64,000 bases of DNA, taken from Caballeronia arvi. GTDB taxonomy: Bacteria; Pseudomonadota; Gammaproteobacteria; Burkholderiales; Burkholderiaceae. This document shows, piece by piece, positions 42,950 through 52,434 of this stretch. The notes under the pieces are model-generated. The model ran no database searches. It was given only the letters and a program-made list of their open reading frames with translations, and had not been told where the DNA came from. The stretch is from contig NZ_FCOM02000008.1 of the NCBI RefSeq assembly GCF_001544695.2, positions 186,001 to 250,000 on the forward strand, in the 5' to 3' direction. The stretch's first letter is position 1. Each line of letters begins with the position of its first letter. A program made the translations under genes and the position numbers.

Positions 42950-43822
42950 TCAATCGAAGATATGCCGGAAGCGGCGTTCGGCGAGACGGCTGCAACCCAT
43001 CACGATCGCGACGTTGGCGATCAGCAGCAGCACCGCGATGCTCGCGCCGAGCGGCCAGTTGAGTGTGCCGAGGAACTCGTCGTAGGCGGCGGTCGCGACG
43101 ACCTTGAGACGCCGTCCGCCGATCAGCGCGGGCGTCGCAAACGCGGACGCCGACAGCGCGAACACGATGATCGACCCCGACAGCACGCCCGGCATGATCT
43201 GCGGCAGCACTACACGCCTGAACACCGCGAACGGCGAGCCGCCGAGCGAGCGGCCGGCCCATTCCACTTGCGGGTCGAGCTTTTGCATCGTCGCCCAGAC
43301 GGACATCACCATGAACGGCACCAGAACGTGTGTCAGCGCGATGATCACGCCGGTCATCGTGAAGACGAGGCGCACCGGTTCGTCGGTGATGTGCAGCGCC
43401 TGCAACACGTTGTTGAGCACGCCGTTGTTGCCGAGCAGGATCTGCCAGCCGAGCGTGCGCACGACCACGGAAATGAGCAGCGGCCCGAGCACGATCAGAA
43501 GACACAGCGATTGCCAGGGCTTTTTCATGCGCGCGAGCACGATGGTCTCCGGCACGCCGAGCACGATCGACAGCAGCGTGACGGCGAAGGCGAGTCCGGC
43601 AGTGCGCAGGAAGATCGTGCCGTAGTACGGGTCGCTCACCACTTCCCAGTAATTGCCGAGCGTATAGGCCGCCGTGACGCCGGCCGTGTCGCTGAACACG
43701 CGGAACGACAGCATCAGCGTGAGCAGAAGCGGCACCAGCAACAGGCCGATGAACAGCAGCAGCGCCGGTCCCGACAGCAGCCACGGCGCGGCGCCGGGAC
43801 GGGCGTCGTCAAGCGTGGCCAT
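42950..43822 (-). CDS. Spermidine/putrescine-type ABC permease (PotB-like)
   Basis: 290 aa. Six membrane segments with EAA loop QKLDPQVEWAGRSLGGSPFAVFRRVVLPQI. It overlaps the ATPase gene by 14 bp upstream and lies 16 bp before the PotC-like gene. Confidence 0.85.
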   Translation of the reverse strand: MATLDDARPGAAPWLLSGPALLLFIGLLLVPLLLTLMLSFRVFSDTAGVTAAYTLGNYWEVVSDPYYGTIFLRTAGLAFAVTLLSIVLGVPETIVLARMKKPWQSLCLLIVLGPLLISVVVRTLGWQILLGNNGVLNNVLQALHITDEPVRLVFTMTGVIIALTHVLVPFMVMSVWATMQKLDPQVEWAGRSLGGSPFAVFRRVVLPQIMPGVLSGSIIVFALSASAFATPALIGGRRLKVVATAAYDEFLGTLNWPLGASIAVLLLIANVAIVMGCSRLAERRFRHIFD

Positions 43823-44897
43823 GGATCGTCTCCTTGCCGTCTTGCGTCAGCACGCGCAGGTCGTCGTCGGTCCAGTCGAGGCCCACTTCGTCGCCTTCCT
43901 CGGGCGGCGGCGCGCCGTGATTCGGCTGCGCGACGCGCAGCTTGCCGAGCGCGGTTTCCACTTCGAGCAGCCATTGATTGCCGACGAACACGCGCGTCGC
44001 GATGCGGCCTTTGATGCGCGCATCGCCCGCATTCCCATTCGCCAGGTGCACTTTTTCCGGACGGATATAGACGTTCACTGCGCCATCGACGTGACGGCCT
44101 TCGTGCGGCACATGCAGCGTCGTGCCCGCGACATCGACGATCGCGCAGCGCGGATTGCGTTGCCGCACTTCGCCCGCGAACGTGTTGGTGCGCCCGAGAA
44201 ACGTCGAGGCGAACGGCGTCGCGGGGCGCTCGTAGGCGTCGTAAGGCGTGGACAGTTGCGAGATCGCGCCGCGATGCATCACCGCGATGCGGTCGCTCAT
44301 CGTCATCGCTTCGACCTGATCGTGCGTGACGAGGATCGTCGTGATGCCCAGACGTTTCTGGATTGCGCGCAACTCGATGTGCATTTCCTCGCGCAGCTTG
44401 GCGTCGAGATTGGACATCGGTTCGTCGAGCAGCAGCAGTTCGGGCTGCATCGCGATGGCGCGTGCGACCGCCACGCGCTGCCGCTGGCCGCCCGACAGTT
44501 CCTTCGGATAGCGATGCCCGAGGCCCTTCAGACGCACGAGCGCGAGCGCCTCTTCGACGCGCGCCTCGCGCTCCTTGCGCTTCACCTTGCGCATCTCCAG
44601 CCCGAAGCCGACGTTGCCCGCCACCGTCATGTGCGGAAAGAGCGCATAGCTTTGAAACACCACGCCGATGCCGCGTTTCTCCGGGCGCTCGTTCGTGATG
44701 TCGCGGCCATCGAGCAGGATGCGGCCGGTCGTCGGCGTGACGAAGCCGGCGACCATTTGCAGCGTCGTCGTCTTGCCGCAGCCCGACGGACCGAGCAGCG
44801 ACAACAACTCGCCGCGCTCGACCGAAAGATCGAGCATCTCGATCGCCGTGAAATCGCCGTAGCGTTTCGATATGCCTTGCAGAGTCAGGAAAGCCAT
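43809..44897 (-). CDS. Spermidine/putrescine-type ABC ATPase (PotA-like)
   Basis: 362 aa. Walker A GPSGCGKTT, signature LSGGQRQRVAVARA, Walker B LLLLDEPMSNLDAK, H-loop VTHDQVEA, then a C-terminal TOBE-type regulatory domain (VYIRPEKVHLA). The ATG at 44897 follows GGAG. It powers the two permeases. Confidence 0.9.
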   Translation of the reverse strand: MAFLTLQGISKRYGDFTAIEMLDLSVERGELLSLLGPSGCGKTTTLQMVAGFVTPTTGRILLDGRDITNERPEKRGIGVVFQSYALFPHMTVAGNVGFGLEMRKVKRKEREARVEEALALVRLKGLGHRYPKELSGGQRQRVAVARAIAMQPELLLLDEPMSNLDAKLREEMHIELRAIQKRLGITTILVTHDQVEAMTMSDRIAVMHRGAISQLSTPYDAYERPATPFASTFLGRTNTFAGEVRQRNPRCAIVDVAGTTLHVPHEGRHVDGAVNVYIRPEKVHLANGNAGDARIKGRIATRVFVGNQWLLEVETALGKLRVAQPNHGAPPPEEGDEVGLDWTDDDLRVLTQDGKETIHGHA

Positions 44898-44923
44898 GCG
44901 CTTTGCTCCTTCGTCAGACCGAC

Positions 44924-45979
44924 TTAGCGCTCGACCGAGCGGTTCCAGCGTTCCGTCCATTCGGTGCGATGCTGGTTGATCGTGGTCCAGTCCATCGCGG
45001 TGAGCTTGCCGATCTGCTCCGGACCGTAGGGCACGCGCGCGGCGACTTCGGGCGTGAGCTTGACCGTCTTGTTGACCGGGCCGAGACCGATGTTCTGCGC
45101 CTGCAACGTCTGCACTTCAGGCGTCAGCAAGTACTGCACGAACTGCTGCGACAAGGCGGGCTGCGCATTCTCCGCGATGGCGCACGCCGCGACTTGCAGC
45201 GCGACCGCGCCTTCCTTCGGGTAGATGAACTTGAGCGGAAAGCCGGTGTTTTGCAGCGCCACCGCGCGGCCGCTGCCGTAGGGCGCGAGGATCACGTCGC
45301 CGGACTGCATCTGGCCGTCCATTTCGCCGGGCGTCGGCGCCCACGAGAGCACGTTGGGCGCGACGTCCTTCGTCATTTCCTTGAAGCCCGGATCGATGTT
45401 CTTCTCGCCGCCGCCCGAAAGTCGCGCGAGCATCACGAGCGTGTGCAGGCCGTAGGTATTGGTGATCGGCGGCACGCCGAGCTTGCCCTTGATGCGCTTG
45501 TCGGTGAGCACCTTCCACGAATCGGGCGGCGGCAGGCCGGCCTTCTTGAACGCTTCCTCGTTGTAGCCGATGCCCGTCGCGACCATGCCGACGCCGACCG
45601 CAGTCGGCCCGAGCTTCGCGAGCGGATACACGTCTTTCATGATGGGCGCGTCGTCGAGTTTCGCGCACAGGTTCATCTGCATCGCCTGATACATGGGGCC
45701 GTCGTCCATCACGGCGACGTTGATCTGCTGATGACCCTTTTGCGCCTGGAGTTTTGCGAGCGTGTCGCTGGAATTGCCCGCGACGTAGACGATCTTCACG
45801 TCATGCGCCTTCTCGAACGGCGGAATGATCTTCTGCCGATAGAGCTGCTCGTTCGAGCCGCCGACGTTCGCGACATAGAGCGTCGTTTCGGCGTGAGCGG
45901 CGAGCGCGCCGGTGATGACGAAACCTGCCAGAGCGGTGCGGGACAGGACAAACAGACGGCGATGCAGCGCGCTTCTCAT
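44924..45979 (-). CDS. Extracellular solute-binding protein, PotD/opine type
   Basis: 351 aa. Signal peptide LFVLSRTALAGFVITGALAAHA with cleavage near residue 30. It belongs to the type-2 binding proteins of polyamine, iron and opine transporters (VMDDGPMYQA, YNEEAFKKAGLPPPDSW, GSGRAVALQNTG). It is the first gene of the nine-gene minus-strand operon. The start at 45979 is the first ATG before the signal peptide. A 171-bp region separates it from the divergent LysR gene. Confidence 0.85.
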   Translation of the reverse strand: MRSALHRRLFVLSRTALAGFVITGALAAHAETTLYVANVGGSNEQLYRQKIIPPFEKAHDVKIVYVAGNSSDTLAKLQAQKGHQQINVAVMDDGPMYQAMQMNLCAKLDDAPIMKDVYPLAKLGPTAVGVGMVATGIGYNEEAFKKAGLPPPDSWKVLTDKRIKGKLGVPPITNTYGLHTLVMLARLSGGGEKNIDPGFKEMTKDVAPNVLSWAPTPGEMDGQMQSGDVILAPYGSGRAVALQNTGFPLKFIYPKEGAVALQVAACAIAENAQPALSQQFVQYLLTPEVQTLQAQNIGLGPVNKTVKLTPEVAARVPYGPEQIGKLTAMDWTTINQHRTEWTERWNRSVER

Positions 45980-46150
45980 GACGATGATCTCCAGTTCCGG
46001 GACGTGGGGCGCGGGCTCGTCTGCCCGTCGATGAGAGGCAGTGTCGCGCCACCGATACATATCGTCCAATACGAATAAAATACCTATCCATGCAGGGATG
46101 ATATGGATCGGGCGCAACCAGAATAGGGAAAACACGAGGATGAGCACGCA

Positions 46151-47077
46151 ATGAACCTGAAGCACATCGAGGCGTTCCGCGCGGTCATGGTGTCCGGTTC
46201 GATGACCGCGGCGGCCAAGGCGCTCTTCACGTCGCAGCCCAATGTGAGCCGTCTGATTTCACAACTGGAGCGCGACACGGGCCTGCAGCTCTTTCAGCGC
46301 AGCGGCGTGCGCCTGATCCCGACGAGCGAGGGCACCGCGTTCTTCCGCGAGGTCGAGCGCGCGTTCGTCGGCTTGCAGGGACTGGCGAACGCGGCGGCGC
46401 AGATCCGCAATCTCGGCAGCGGCCGTCTGCGCATCGCGGCGATGCCGTCGGCGGGCATGACGCTCGTGCCGCACGCGATCAAGCACTTCGTCGAGCTGTT
46501 TCCGGAGGTCACCGTGTCGCTGCATGTGAACACGTCGGGCACGGTGAATCACTGGACGGCGTCGCAGTTCTGCGATCTGGGCGTCGCGGTGTATGTGAGC
46601 GAGGCGTCAGAATGCGAAGTCGAGGAGTTGTCGACCGTGGCCGCCGTGTGCGTGCTGCCGGCGAAGCACCGGCTCGCGGCGAAGCGCGTCATCCGCCCGG
46701 AAGACATGGAGGGCGAATCGTTCATCTCGCTGTGTCACGGCGACGGCACGCGCGCGGTGATGGACGAAGTGTTCCAGCGCGCGGGCGTCAAGCGCGTGCT
46801 CGCCATCGAAGCGCAATACACCGCGATGTGCTGCGAGATGGTGCGGCATGGCATGGGCGTGACGCTCGCGCATCCGATCGTCGCGCGGGATTTTCGCGGG
46901 CCGGAGATCGCCATTCGCCCGTTCGTGCCCGCGCCGCGCTTTCCGATGTATCTGCTGTTTCCGCCGCATCGGCCGCGCGAGCGTCTCGCTTCGGCGTTCG
47001 TCGATGTGCTGCGCGACTCGCATGAGGCATTGCTGGCGCAAGTCGTCCCGCCTGTGCGCGGACGTGCGCGCGCGTGA
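46151..47077 (+). CDS. LysR-family regulator (NocR/OccR-like)
   Basis: 308 aa. N-terminal winged helix MNLKHIEAFRAVMVSGSMTAAAKALFTSQPNVSRLISQLERDTG; C-terminal periplasmic-binding-like effector domain. Its divergent position from an importer and oxidase operon is exactly that of the Agrobacterium opine regulators NocR and OccR. It is the likely activator of the operon from 45979 to 37705. Confidence 0.85.
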   Translation: MNLKHIEAFRAVMVSGSMTAAAKALFTSQPNVSRLISQLERDTGLQLFQRSGVRLIPTSEGTAFFREVERAFVGLQGLANAAAQIRNLGSGRLRIAAMPSAGMTLVPHAIKHFVELFPEVTVSLHVNTSGTVNHWTASQFCDLGVAVYVSEASECEVEELSTVAAVCVLPAKHRLAAKRVIRPEDMEGESFISLCHGDGTRAVMDEVFQRAGVKRVLAIEAQYTAMCCEMVRHGMGVTLAHPIVARDFRGPEIAIRPFVPAPRFPMYLLFPPHRPRERLASAFVDVLRDSHEALLAQVVPPVRGRARA

Positions 47078-47117
47078 TATCGTCGGCGCACTGTTCACGG
47101 TCCCGAAGGAGTGTGCG

Positions 47118-47591
47118 ATGGCGGAGCTCGTCACCTGCCTGTGGTTCGATGGCAATGCGCGTGAAGCAGCGGAGTTTTACGCCGCCACGTTTCCCGACAG
47201 CCATGTCGGCGCGGGCCATGCATCCGCGAAGCCGGGCGTCGGGCAAGGGCCGGAACTGACGGTCGAGTTCACCGTGCTCGGCCAGCGCTTTCTCGGGCTG
47301 AACGGCGGCCCGAACTTCAGGCCGAACGAGGCGGTGAGCTTCATGATCCACACCGGCAGCGCGGAAGAGACGGATCGCTACTGGAACGCGATCGTCGGCA
47401 ATGGCGGCGAGGAAGGGCCGTGCGGCTGGTGCAAGGACCGCTGGGGCTTCTCGTGGCAGATCACGCCGAAGCGCATGCTCGAAATCCTCAACGGCCCGGA
47501 TCGCGACGCCGCACGACGCGCGATGGACGCGATGATGCGGATGAAGAAGATCGACATCGCCGAAATCGAGCGCGCGGCGGCGGGCGGGTGA
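47118..47591 (+). CDS. VOC/PhnB-like protein
   Basis: 157 aa. LVTCLWFDGNAREAAEFYAATFPDS, FLGLNGGPNFRPNEAVSFMI and WGFSWQITPKRMLEIL are the hallmarks of the PhnB-type VOC family once called 3-demethylubiquinone methyltransferase-like. Its reaction is unknown. AAGGAG precedes the ATG at 47118. It lies after the LysR gene and converges on the LacI gene. Confidence 0.75.
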   Translation: MAELVTCLWFDGNAREAAEFYAATFPDSHVGAGHASAKPGVGQGPELTVEFTVLGQRFLGLNGGPNFRPNEAVSFMIHTGSAEETDRYWNAIVGNGGEEGPCGWCKDRWGFSWQITPKRMLEILNGPDRDAARRAMDAMMRMKKIDIAEIERAAAGG

Positions 47592-47597
47592 CAGCGC

Positions 47598-48653
47598 TCA
47601 TCGATCGAACTCCTTCGTCTGCTCGGCTTCTTCGAACATCTTGCCGAAGCCGGTCGGCACGAGCACGACGGAGCGATCGGCGGGATCGTAGTGATCCGCC
47701 AGTGCGAACGCTTCCGAGATGATCGTCTGCACATCCTGGCGCAGCATCGTCACGTCGAAGGACAGGTGGGCCGCGAACGGGTCCCAGTCGAAGCAGCCGA
47801 CGACCGTCGATTGCCACGCCTCGGGCGACAGGCTCGACGTGAACTGCACGAAGCCTTCGAACGCGGTGATCGAGTTCATCAGCAGGCCGGACGGCAGCCG
47901 GCCCAATTTCTCGTGTCGAAGCGCGAGCGCGCTTCGCGCGGACGCGGCGTTGTAGCCGCAGCTATCGATGGCGTCGGCTTTCAACGCAATGCCGCGCGCA
48001 TCGAACGCATCGCGAAAGCCCGCGATGCGCATTTCCGTCGCGTATTCACCCGGTATTCCGCCGAGCAGGATCAGTTCGTCCGGCGATTCGCCGCGCGCGA
48101 TCAGCTTGTCGATGAGCACGTCGGTGATCGCGCGCGCGCCGCCGCGATTGTCCGACACGACCGATGGCGCGCCGTCGCCCGGCAGATCGACGTTGATCGA
48201 AGGCACGCCCGCTGCAGCGCATAGCGCGTTGAGCGGCGCCGGATTGCGCACGCCGGCGATGAACAGCAGCTCGACGCGCTGCGACAGCAGCGTCTGCGTG
48301 ACGCTCGCTTCCACGGCAGGATCGCGCTGCGTGCCGACGACGATCGGACACAGGCCGCGGCTGCGCGCCTGATCCTCGAAGGTCTGCGCAAGCCCCGCGA
48401 AAAAGCGGTTGCGGTAATGCGGCAGCACCATGCCGGCGAGACCCGAGCGCGACAGCCGCAGCCCGCGCGCCTTCATGTTGACGTGGTAGCCGAGCTTGCG
48501 CGCGCTTTCGAGCACGCGGTTGGCCGTTTCCTCCTTGATCCGGTAGCGCCGCCAGGTGCCGTTCAGCACCATGCTCACCGTGGACGTCGATGATCCCGTC
48601 GCCTTCGCGATGTCGTAGATCGTCGACTTCCTTCCTGAAGTTTTGCCGGCCAT
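47598..48653 (-). CDS. LacI-family repressor of the sugar importer
   Basis: 351 aa. N-terminal helix-turn-helix with hinge (TIYDIAKATGSSTSTVSMVLNGT, then VLESARKLGYHVNMKARGLR) and a periplasmic-binding-like sensor domain. It is divergent from the sugar ABC genes. Two perfect palindromes in the gap (48744-48761, 48776-48793) are its likely operators. It therefore controls both itself and the importer operon. The start MAGKTSGR at 48653 is the best ATG. Confidence 0.9.
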   Translation of the reverse strand: MAGKTSGRKSTIYDIAKATGSSTSTVSMVLNGTWRRYRIKEETANRVLESARKLGYHVNMKARGLRLSRSGLAGMVLPHYRNRFFAGLAQTFEDQARSRGLCPIVVGTQRDPAVEASVTQTLLSQRVELLFIAGVRNPAPLNALCAAAGVPSINVDLPGDGAPSVVSDNRGGARAITDVLIDKLIARGESPDELILLGGIPGEYATEMRIAGFRDAFDARGIALKADAIDSCGYNAASARSALALRHEKLGRLPSGLLMNSITAFEGFVQFTSSLSPEAWQSTVVGCFDWDPFAAHLSFDVTMLRQDVQTIISEAFALADHYDPADRSVVLVPTGFGKMFEEAEQTKEFDR

Positions 48654-48743
48654 CGAAACTGCTCCACGCTGCGTTTGTTTTCCCGAGACGGTAGCCCTTC
48701 CCAAAGCGCGAACCGAGCTAGGGTTTGTCCGGGTCGACCCTCA

Positions 48744-48761
48744 TGCTGAATAGTTTCAGCA
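48744..48761. promoter_or_regulatory. LacI-type operator 1
   Basis: TGCTGAA-tagt-TTCAGCA, an 18-nt perfect palindrome apart from the four central bases. It lies between the LacI gene and the sugar ABC genes. Confidence 0.8.
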
Positions 48762-48775
48762 TAGCCCAACCCGGT

Positions 48776-48793
48776 TGCTGAATGGATTCAGCA
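48776..48793. promoter_or_regulatory. LacI-type operator 2
   Basis: TGCTGAA-tgga-TTCAGCA, with arms identical to operator 1. The two centres are 32 bp apart, about three helix turns, so dimers bound at both would sit on the same DNA face. Confidence 0.8.
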
Positions 48794-48880
48794 AAGTGTC
48801 AGCACGACACGGGCGCATCTGGAATTCAATCACTCAACTGGGCGTCTGCTCGGATTGCGCTGACGTCCTCCGGAGGAGAC

Positions 48881-49891
48881 ATGTCCAAGAAAATGATTCG
48901 CTCGTTGTGCGCCGGCATGGCCGCGCTGGCACTGGCCATCGGCGCGATCGGCATGGCCGGCGTGGCCTCGGCGTCGCCGGACAAGCCGGTCATCGGCGTC
49001 GTCGTGAAGATCGGCGGCATTCCGTGGTTCAACGCGATGGACGCCGGCATCAAGAAACGCGCCGAGCAGCTCGGCGTGAAGGCGTTCATGGTCGGGCCGA
49101 CGAGCGCCGATCCCGCGCTGCAGGTCCGCGCGATCGAGGATCTCATCGCGCAGAAAGTCGATGTGATCGGCGTCGTGCCGAACGATGCCGAAGTGCTCGA
49201 GCCCGTGTTGCAGCGCGCCCGCGCGGCGGGCATCAAGGTCATCACGCACGAGTCGCCGAAGCAGAAGAACGCCGACTGGGACTTCGAGCTCGCCTCGGTG
49301 AAGGGCTTCGGAGAGGCGTATGCGAAGCGTCTGGGCGAAGCGCTCGGCGGCAAGGGTGAATACGCGGTGTTCGTCGGCTCGCTCACGGTGCCGCTGCATA
49401 ACGCATGGGCCGATGCGGCCATCGCGTACATCAAGGCGAACTATCCGGGCATGACGCTCGTCGGCGATCGTTATGGTGTCGCGGAAGACGTCGATGCATC
49501 GCGCAAGACGGCGCTCGATCTGATGCGCGCGCATCCGAACCTGAGAGCGATTCTCGCGTTCGGCAGCCAGGGGCCGATCGGCGCGGCGCGCGCGGTGCAG
49601 GAAAAGCAGATGAAGGGCAAGGTGCTGGTGCTCGGCCCGTTCTCGCCGGGACAGGGACGGCGCCTCGTTCACGATGGCTACCTGACCGGCGGCTACATGT
49701 GGAACCCGGCGCAGGCGGGCGAAGTCTTCGTGACGCTCGGCACGATGGTCGCGAAGGGTCAGCCGATCAAGGACGGCACGAACATTCCGGGTCTCGGCGT
49801 CGTGCATCCGGACGGGCATAACCTGATCGTCGATCAACTGGTCGATCTCAACGAGAAGACCGTCGACGAGCTCGCGAAATCGGGGCTTTGA
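48881..49891 (+). CDS. Sugar ABC transporter periplasmic binding protein (RbsB/LsrB-like)
   Basis: 336 aa. Signal peptide SLCAGMAALALAIGAIGMAGVASA. Binding-protein motifs include KIGGIPWFNAMDAGIKKRAEQLG, QVRAIEDLIAQKVDVIGVVPNDA and AILAFGSQGPIGAARAV. It belongs to the family that includes RhaS, LsrB and AlsB. CGGAGGAGAC precedes the ATG at 48881. First gene of the importer operon. Confidence 0.85.
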   Translation: MSKKMIRSLCAGMAALALAIGAIGMAGVASASPDKPVIGVVVKIGGIPWFNAMDAGIKKRAEQLGVKAFMVGPTSADPALQVRAIEDLIAQKVDVIGVVPNDAEVLEPVLQRARAAGIKVITHESPKQKNADWDFELASVKGFGEAYAKRLGEALGGKGEYAVFVGSLTVPLHNAWADAAIAYIKANYPGMTLVGDRYGVAEDVDASRKTALDLMRAHPNLRAILAFGSQGPIGAARAVQEKQMKGKVLVLGPFSPGQGRRLVHDGYLTGGYMWNPAQAGEVFVTLGTMVAKGQPIKDGTNIPGLGVVHPDGHNLIVDQLVDLNEKTVDELAKSGL

Positions 49892-49904
49892 GCGCTTTCG
49901 TTCC

Positions 49905-51437
49905 ATGAGCCACGAAGCGTCCATCGCCGTCGACACGCCCGCCGCGCAAGGCACGCCCTTGCTTCAGCTCGATAACGTCTCGAAGGTCTTCGGCGGCGTC
50001 AAGGCGCTGAAGGCCGTGAAGTTCGACGTAATGCCCGGCGAAGTGCTGTGCCTCGCGGGCGAGAACGGCTGCGGCAAGAGCACGATCATCAAGATCATCA
50101 ACGGCGTGTATCAGCCGGAGCCGGGTGCGGTGATGCTGATGGACGGCAAGTCGATCGAAGGCCTCGATCCGGCCCGCGCGCGCGAGCTCGGCATCCAGGT
50201 GATCTGGCAGGATCTCGCGCTCTTTCCCGAGATGACGGTCGCGGAAAACATCGCGTTCGAGCAGAACCTCGGCGCGCGTCCGCGCTTCGTCGACTACGGA
50301 AAGATGAAAGACGCGGCGCGGCGGATTCTCGCTCGGCTCGGCGTCGTCATCGATCTGAATCGTTCGGTGCGCTCGCTGTCGATTGCGCAGCGGCAGATCG
50401 TCGCCATCGCGCGGGCGCTCGTGCGCGATGCGCGCCTCGTGTTCATGGACGAACCGACGGCGTCGCTGAGCCACGCCGAAACCGAAGCGTTGCTGGAGAT
50501 CGTGCGCCGCTTGTCGGCGGACGGCATCGCCGTGGTGTTCGTCAGTCACCGGCTCGCCGAAGTGCTCGAAGTCTGCACGCGCGTGACCGTGCTGCGCGAT
50601 GGGCAATACGTCGGCACGTTTCCGACCGAAGGCATGACGCAGACGCGTCTCACCGAATTGATGACAGGCCGCACGTTCGATTACGAAGTGCGCAAGACGG
50701 ATCTTTCGAAAGCGCCGGTCGTGCTGGAAGTGAAGGGCTTGTCGCGCGGGCGCGAATACGCCGATATTTCGTTAAGCATAAGAAAGGGTGAAATCCTCGG
50801 CGTGACCGGACGCCTCGGCGCGGGTCGCACGGAGCTTGCGCTGTCGCTGTTCGGCATGACGCGGCCACGCGCGGGATCGATACGCATCGAAGGCCGCGAG
50901 ATCGCGCTGCGTTCCAATCGCGATGCGATCCGCAAGGGCATCGCGTATGTGTCGGAAGACCGGCTTTCGCTCGGGCTCGTGCAGCCGCAGTCGATCGGCG
51001 ACAACACGGTCGCCGCCGTGCTCGACCGTCTGCTCGATGCCACGCATCTGGTTTCATCGAAGAAACGCAACGAGCTGATCCGCGACTGGATCGCGCAGCT
51101 CGCTGTCAAAATCGGCAAGCCGGACGATGCCGTATCGACGCTTTCGGGCGGCAATCAGCAACGCATCGTGCTGGCGAAATGGCTCGCGACGAATCCGAAG
51201 CTGCTGATTCTCGATTCACCGACTGTCGGTGTCGACGTGGGCGCGCGCGCCGGCATCTTCGCGATCATCCACAAGCTCGCGGCGCAAGGCATGGCGATTC
51301 TCCTGATCTCCGACGAAATCCCCGAGGTCTACTTCAACGCCGACCGCATCGTGCATATGCGCAATGGCCGCATCGTCGGGGAATACGTGCCGGGCGCGAC
51401 GACGATGGAACATATCGAGCGAGACGTCCATGCCTGA
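49905..51437 (+). CDS. Sugar ABC transporter ATPase, double domain (RbsA-like)
   Basis: 510 aa with two ATPase halves. The first has Walker A GENGCGKST, signature LSIAQRQIVAIARAL and Walker B LVFMDEPTAS. The second has a degenerate Walker A (GRLGAGRTE), signature LSGGNQQRIVLAKWLA and LLILDSPTVGVDVGAR. This is the usual RbsA/AraG pattern. It overlaps the next gene by 8 bp. Confidence 0.9.
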   Translation: MSHEASIAVDTPAAQGTPLLQLDNVSKVFGGVKALKAVKFDVMPGEVLCLAGENGCGKSTIIKIINGVYQPEPGAVMLMDGKSIEGLDPARARELGIQVIWQDLALFPEMTVAENIAFEQNLGARPRFVDYGKMKDAARRILARLGVVIDLNRSVRSLSIAQRQIVAIARALVRDARLVFMDEPTASLSHAETEALLEIVRRLSADGIAVVFVSHRLAEVLEVCTRVTVLRDGQYVGTFPTEGMTQTRLTELMTGRTFDYEVRKTDLSKAPVVLEVKGLSRGREYADISLSIRKGEILGVTGRLGAGRTELALSLFGMTRPRAGSIRIEGREIALRSNRDAIRKGIAYVSEDRLSLGLVQPQSIGDNTVAAVLDRLLDATHLVSSKKRNELIRDWIAQLAVKIGKPDDAVSTLSGGNQQRIVLAKWLATNPKLLILDSPTVGVDVGARAGIFAIIHKLAAQGMAILLISDEIPEVYFNADRIVHMRNGRIVGEYVPGATTMEHIERDVHA

Positions 51438-52434
51438 TCTGCGCAGATTCGGAATCGGTTCGATTGAGGCGCTGCTGATGCTCGTCATCGTCGTGATGAT
51501 GGTGGGCCTTAGCGTATCGACATCGACGTTCTTCACGTTGTCCAATCTCTTCGATCTGGTCAATCAAAGCTCTGTCAACATCATTTTCGCGGTCGGTCTG
51601 CTCGTGGTGCTGATCGCGGGCGGAATCGACATCTCGTTCGCGGTCGGCGCATCGGTCGTGCAGTATCTGACCGCGCTCACCGTCATCCGGCTCGGCGGCG
51701 GCAACTGGGCGCTCGGCTTCATCGTCGCGGCGTGCTTCGGGTTTCTGCTCGGCGCGGTCAACGCGACGATCATCTATCGCTTTCGCATCGTCTCGATCGT
51801 CGTCACGATCGCGACGTTCAACGTATTCTTCGGAGGACTGATGTTTGTGACGGGCGGCGTGTCGATCTACGACTTGCCGGACTGGTGGGTGAATCGCGTG
51901 TCGATCGTGCATTTCGATACCGCCAGCGGCGCGGCGAATCTTGCGCTGCCGGTGGCGGTGATGATCGCGATGGTCGCGGCGACGTGGTTCCTGCTGCGCC
52001 GCACGACCACGGGCCGTCAGCTCTACGCGATGGGCGACAACCCCGAGGCGGCGCGGCGCGTGGGTGTGAACATCGGCGCGATGCATTACGTCGCGTTCGG
52101 CTGGCTCGGCATGATGGCCGGCATCGCGGGACTCATGCAGGCGCACTACGTGCAGGAAGTCGTGCCGAACGCGTTGTACGGCCGCGAGCTCGATGTACTC
52201 GCCGCGGTCGTTCTGGGCGGCGCGCGGCTCGGCGGCGGGCGCGGCACGATCCTCGGCGCGATTCTCGGCATCCTGCTCACCGCGATCACCGCAAACGGGC
52301 TGAACCTGCTCGGCATCTCGCCTTACGCGTTCAAGATGATCATCGGCGCGATCATTCTGGTCGCCATCACGTTGTCGAGCGGCGGCTTCGCGAAGCTCGT
52401 CGGTTCGCGCTTCTCGCCCAAGGCTTCGTCATGA
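51430..52434 (+). CDS. Sugar ABC transporter permease 1 (RbsC-like)
   Basis: 334 aa, eight to ten membrane segments, RbsC/BPD_transp_2 family. The cytoplasmic loop TTGRQLYAMGDNPEAARRVGVNI and GRELDVLAAVVLGGARLGGGRG are characteristic. The start overlaps the ATPase stop; the end overlaps permease 2 by ATGA. Confidence 0.85.
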   Translation: MPDLRRFGIGSIEALLMLVIVVMMVGLSVSTSTFFTLSNLFDLVNQSSVNIIFAVGLLVVLIAGGIDISFAVGASVVQYLTALTVIRLGGGNWALGFIVAACFGFLLGAVNATIIYRFRIVSIVVTIATFNVFFGGLMFVTGGVSIYDLPDWWVNRVSIVHFDTASGAANLALPVAVMIAMVAATWFLLRRTTTGRQLYAMGDNPEAARRVGVNIGAMHYVAFGWLGMMAGIAGLMQAHYVQEVVPNALYGRELDVLAAVVLGGARLGGGRGTILGAILGILLTAITANGLNLLGISPYAFKMIIGAIILVAITLSSGGFAKLVGSRFSPKASS

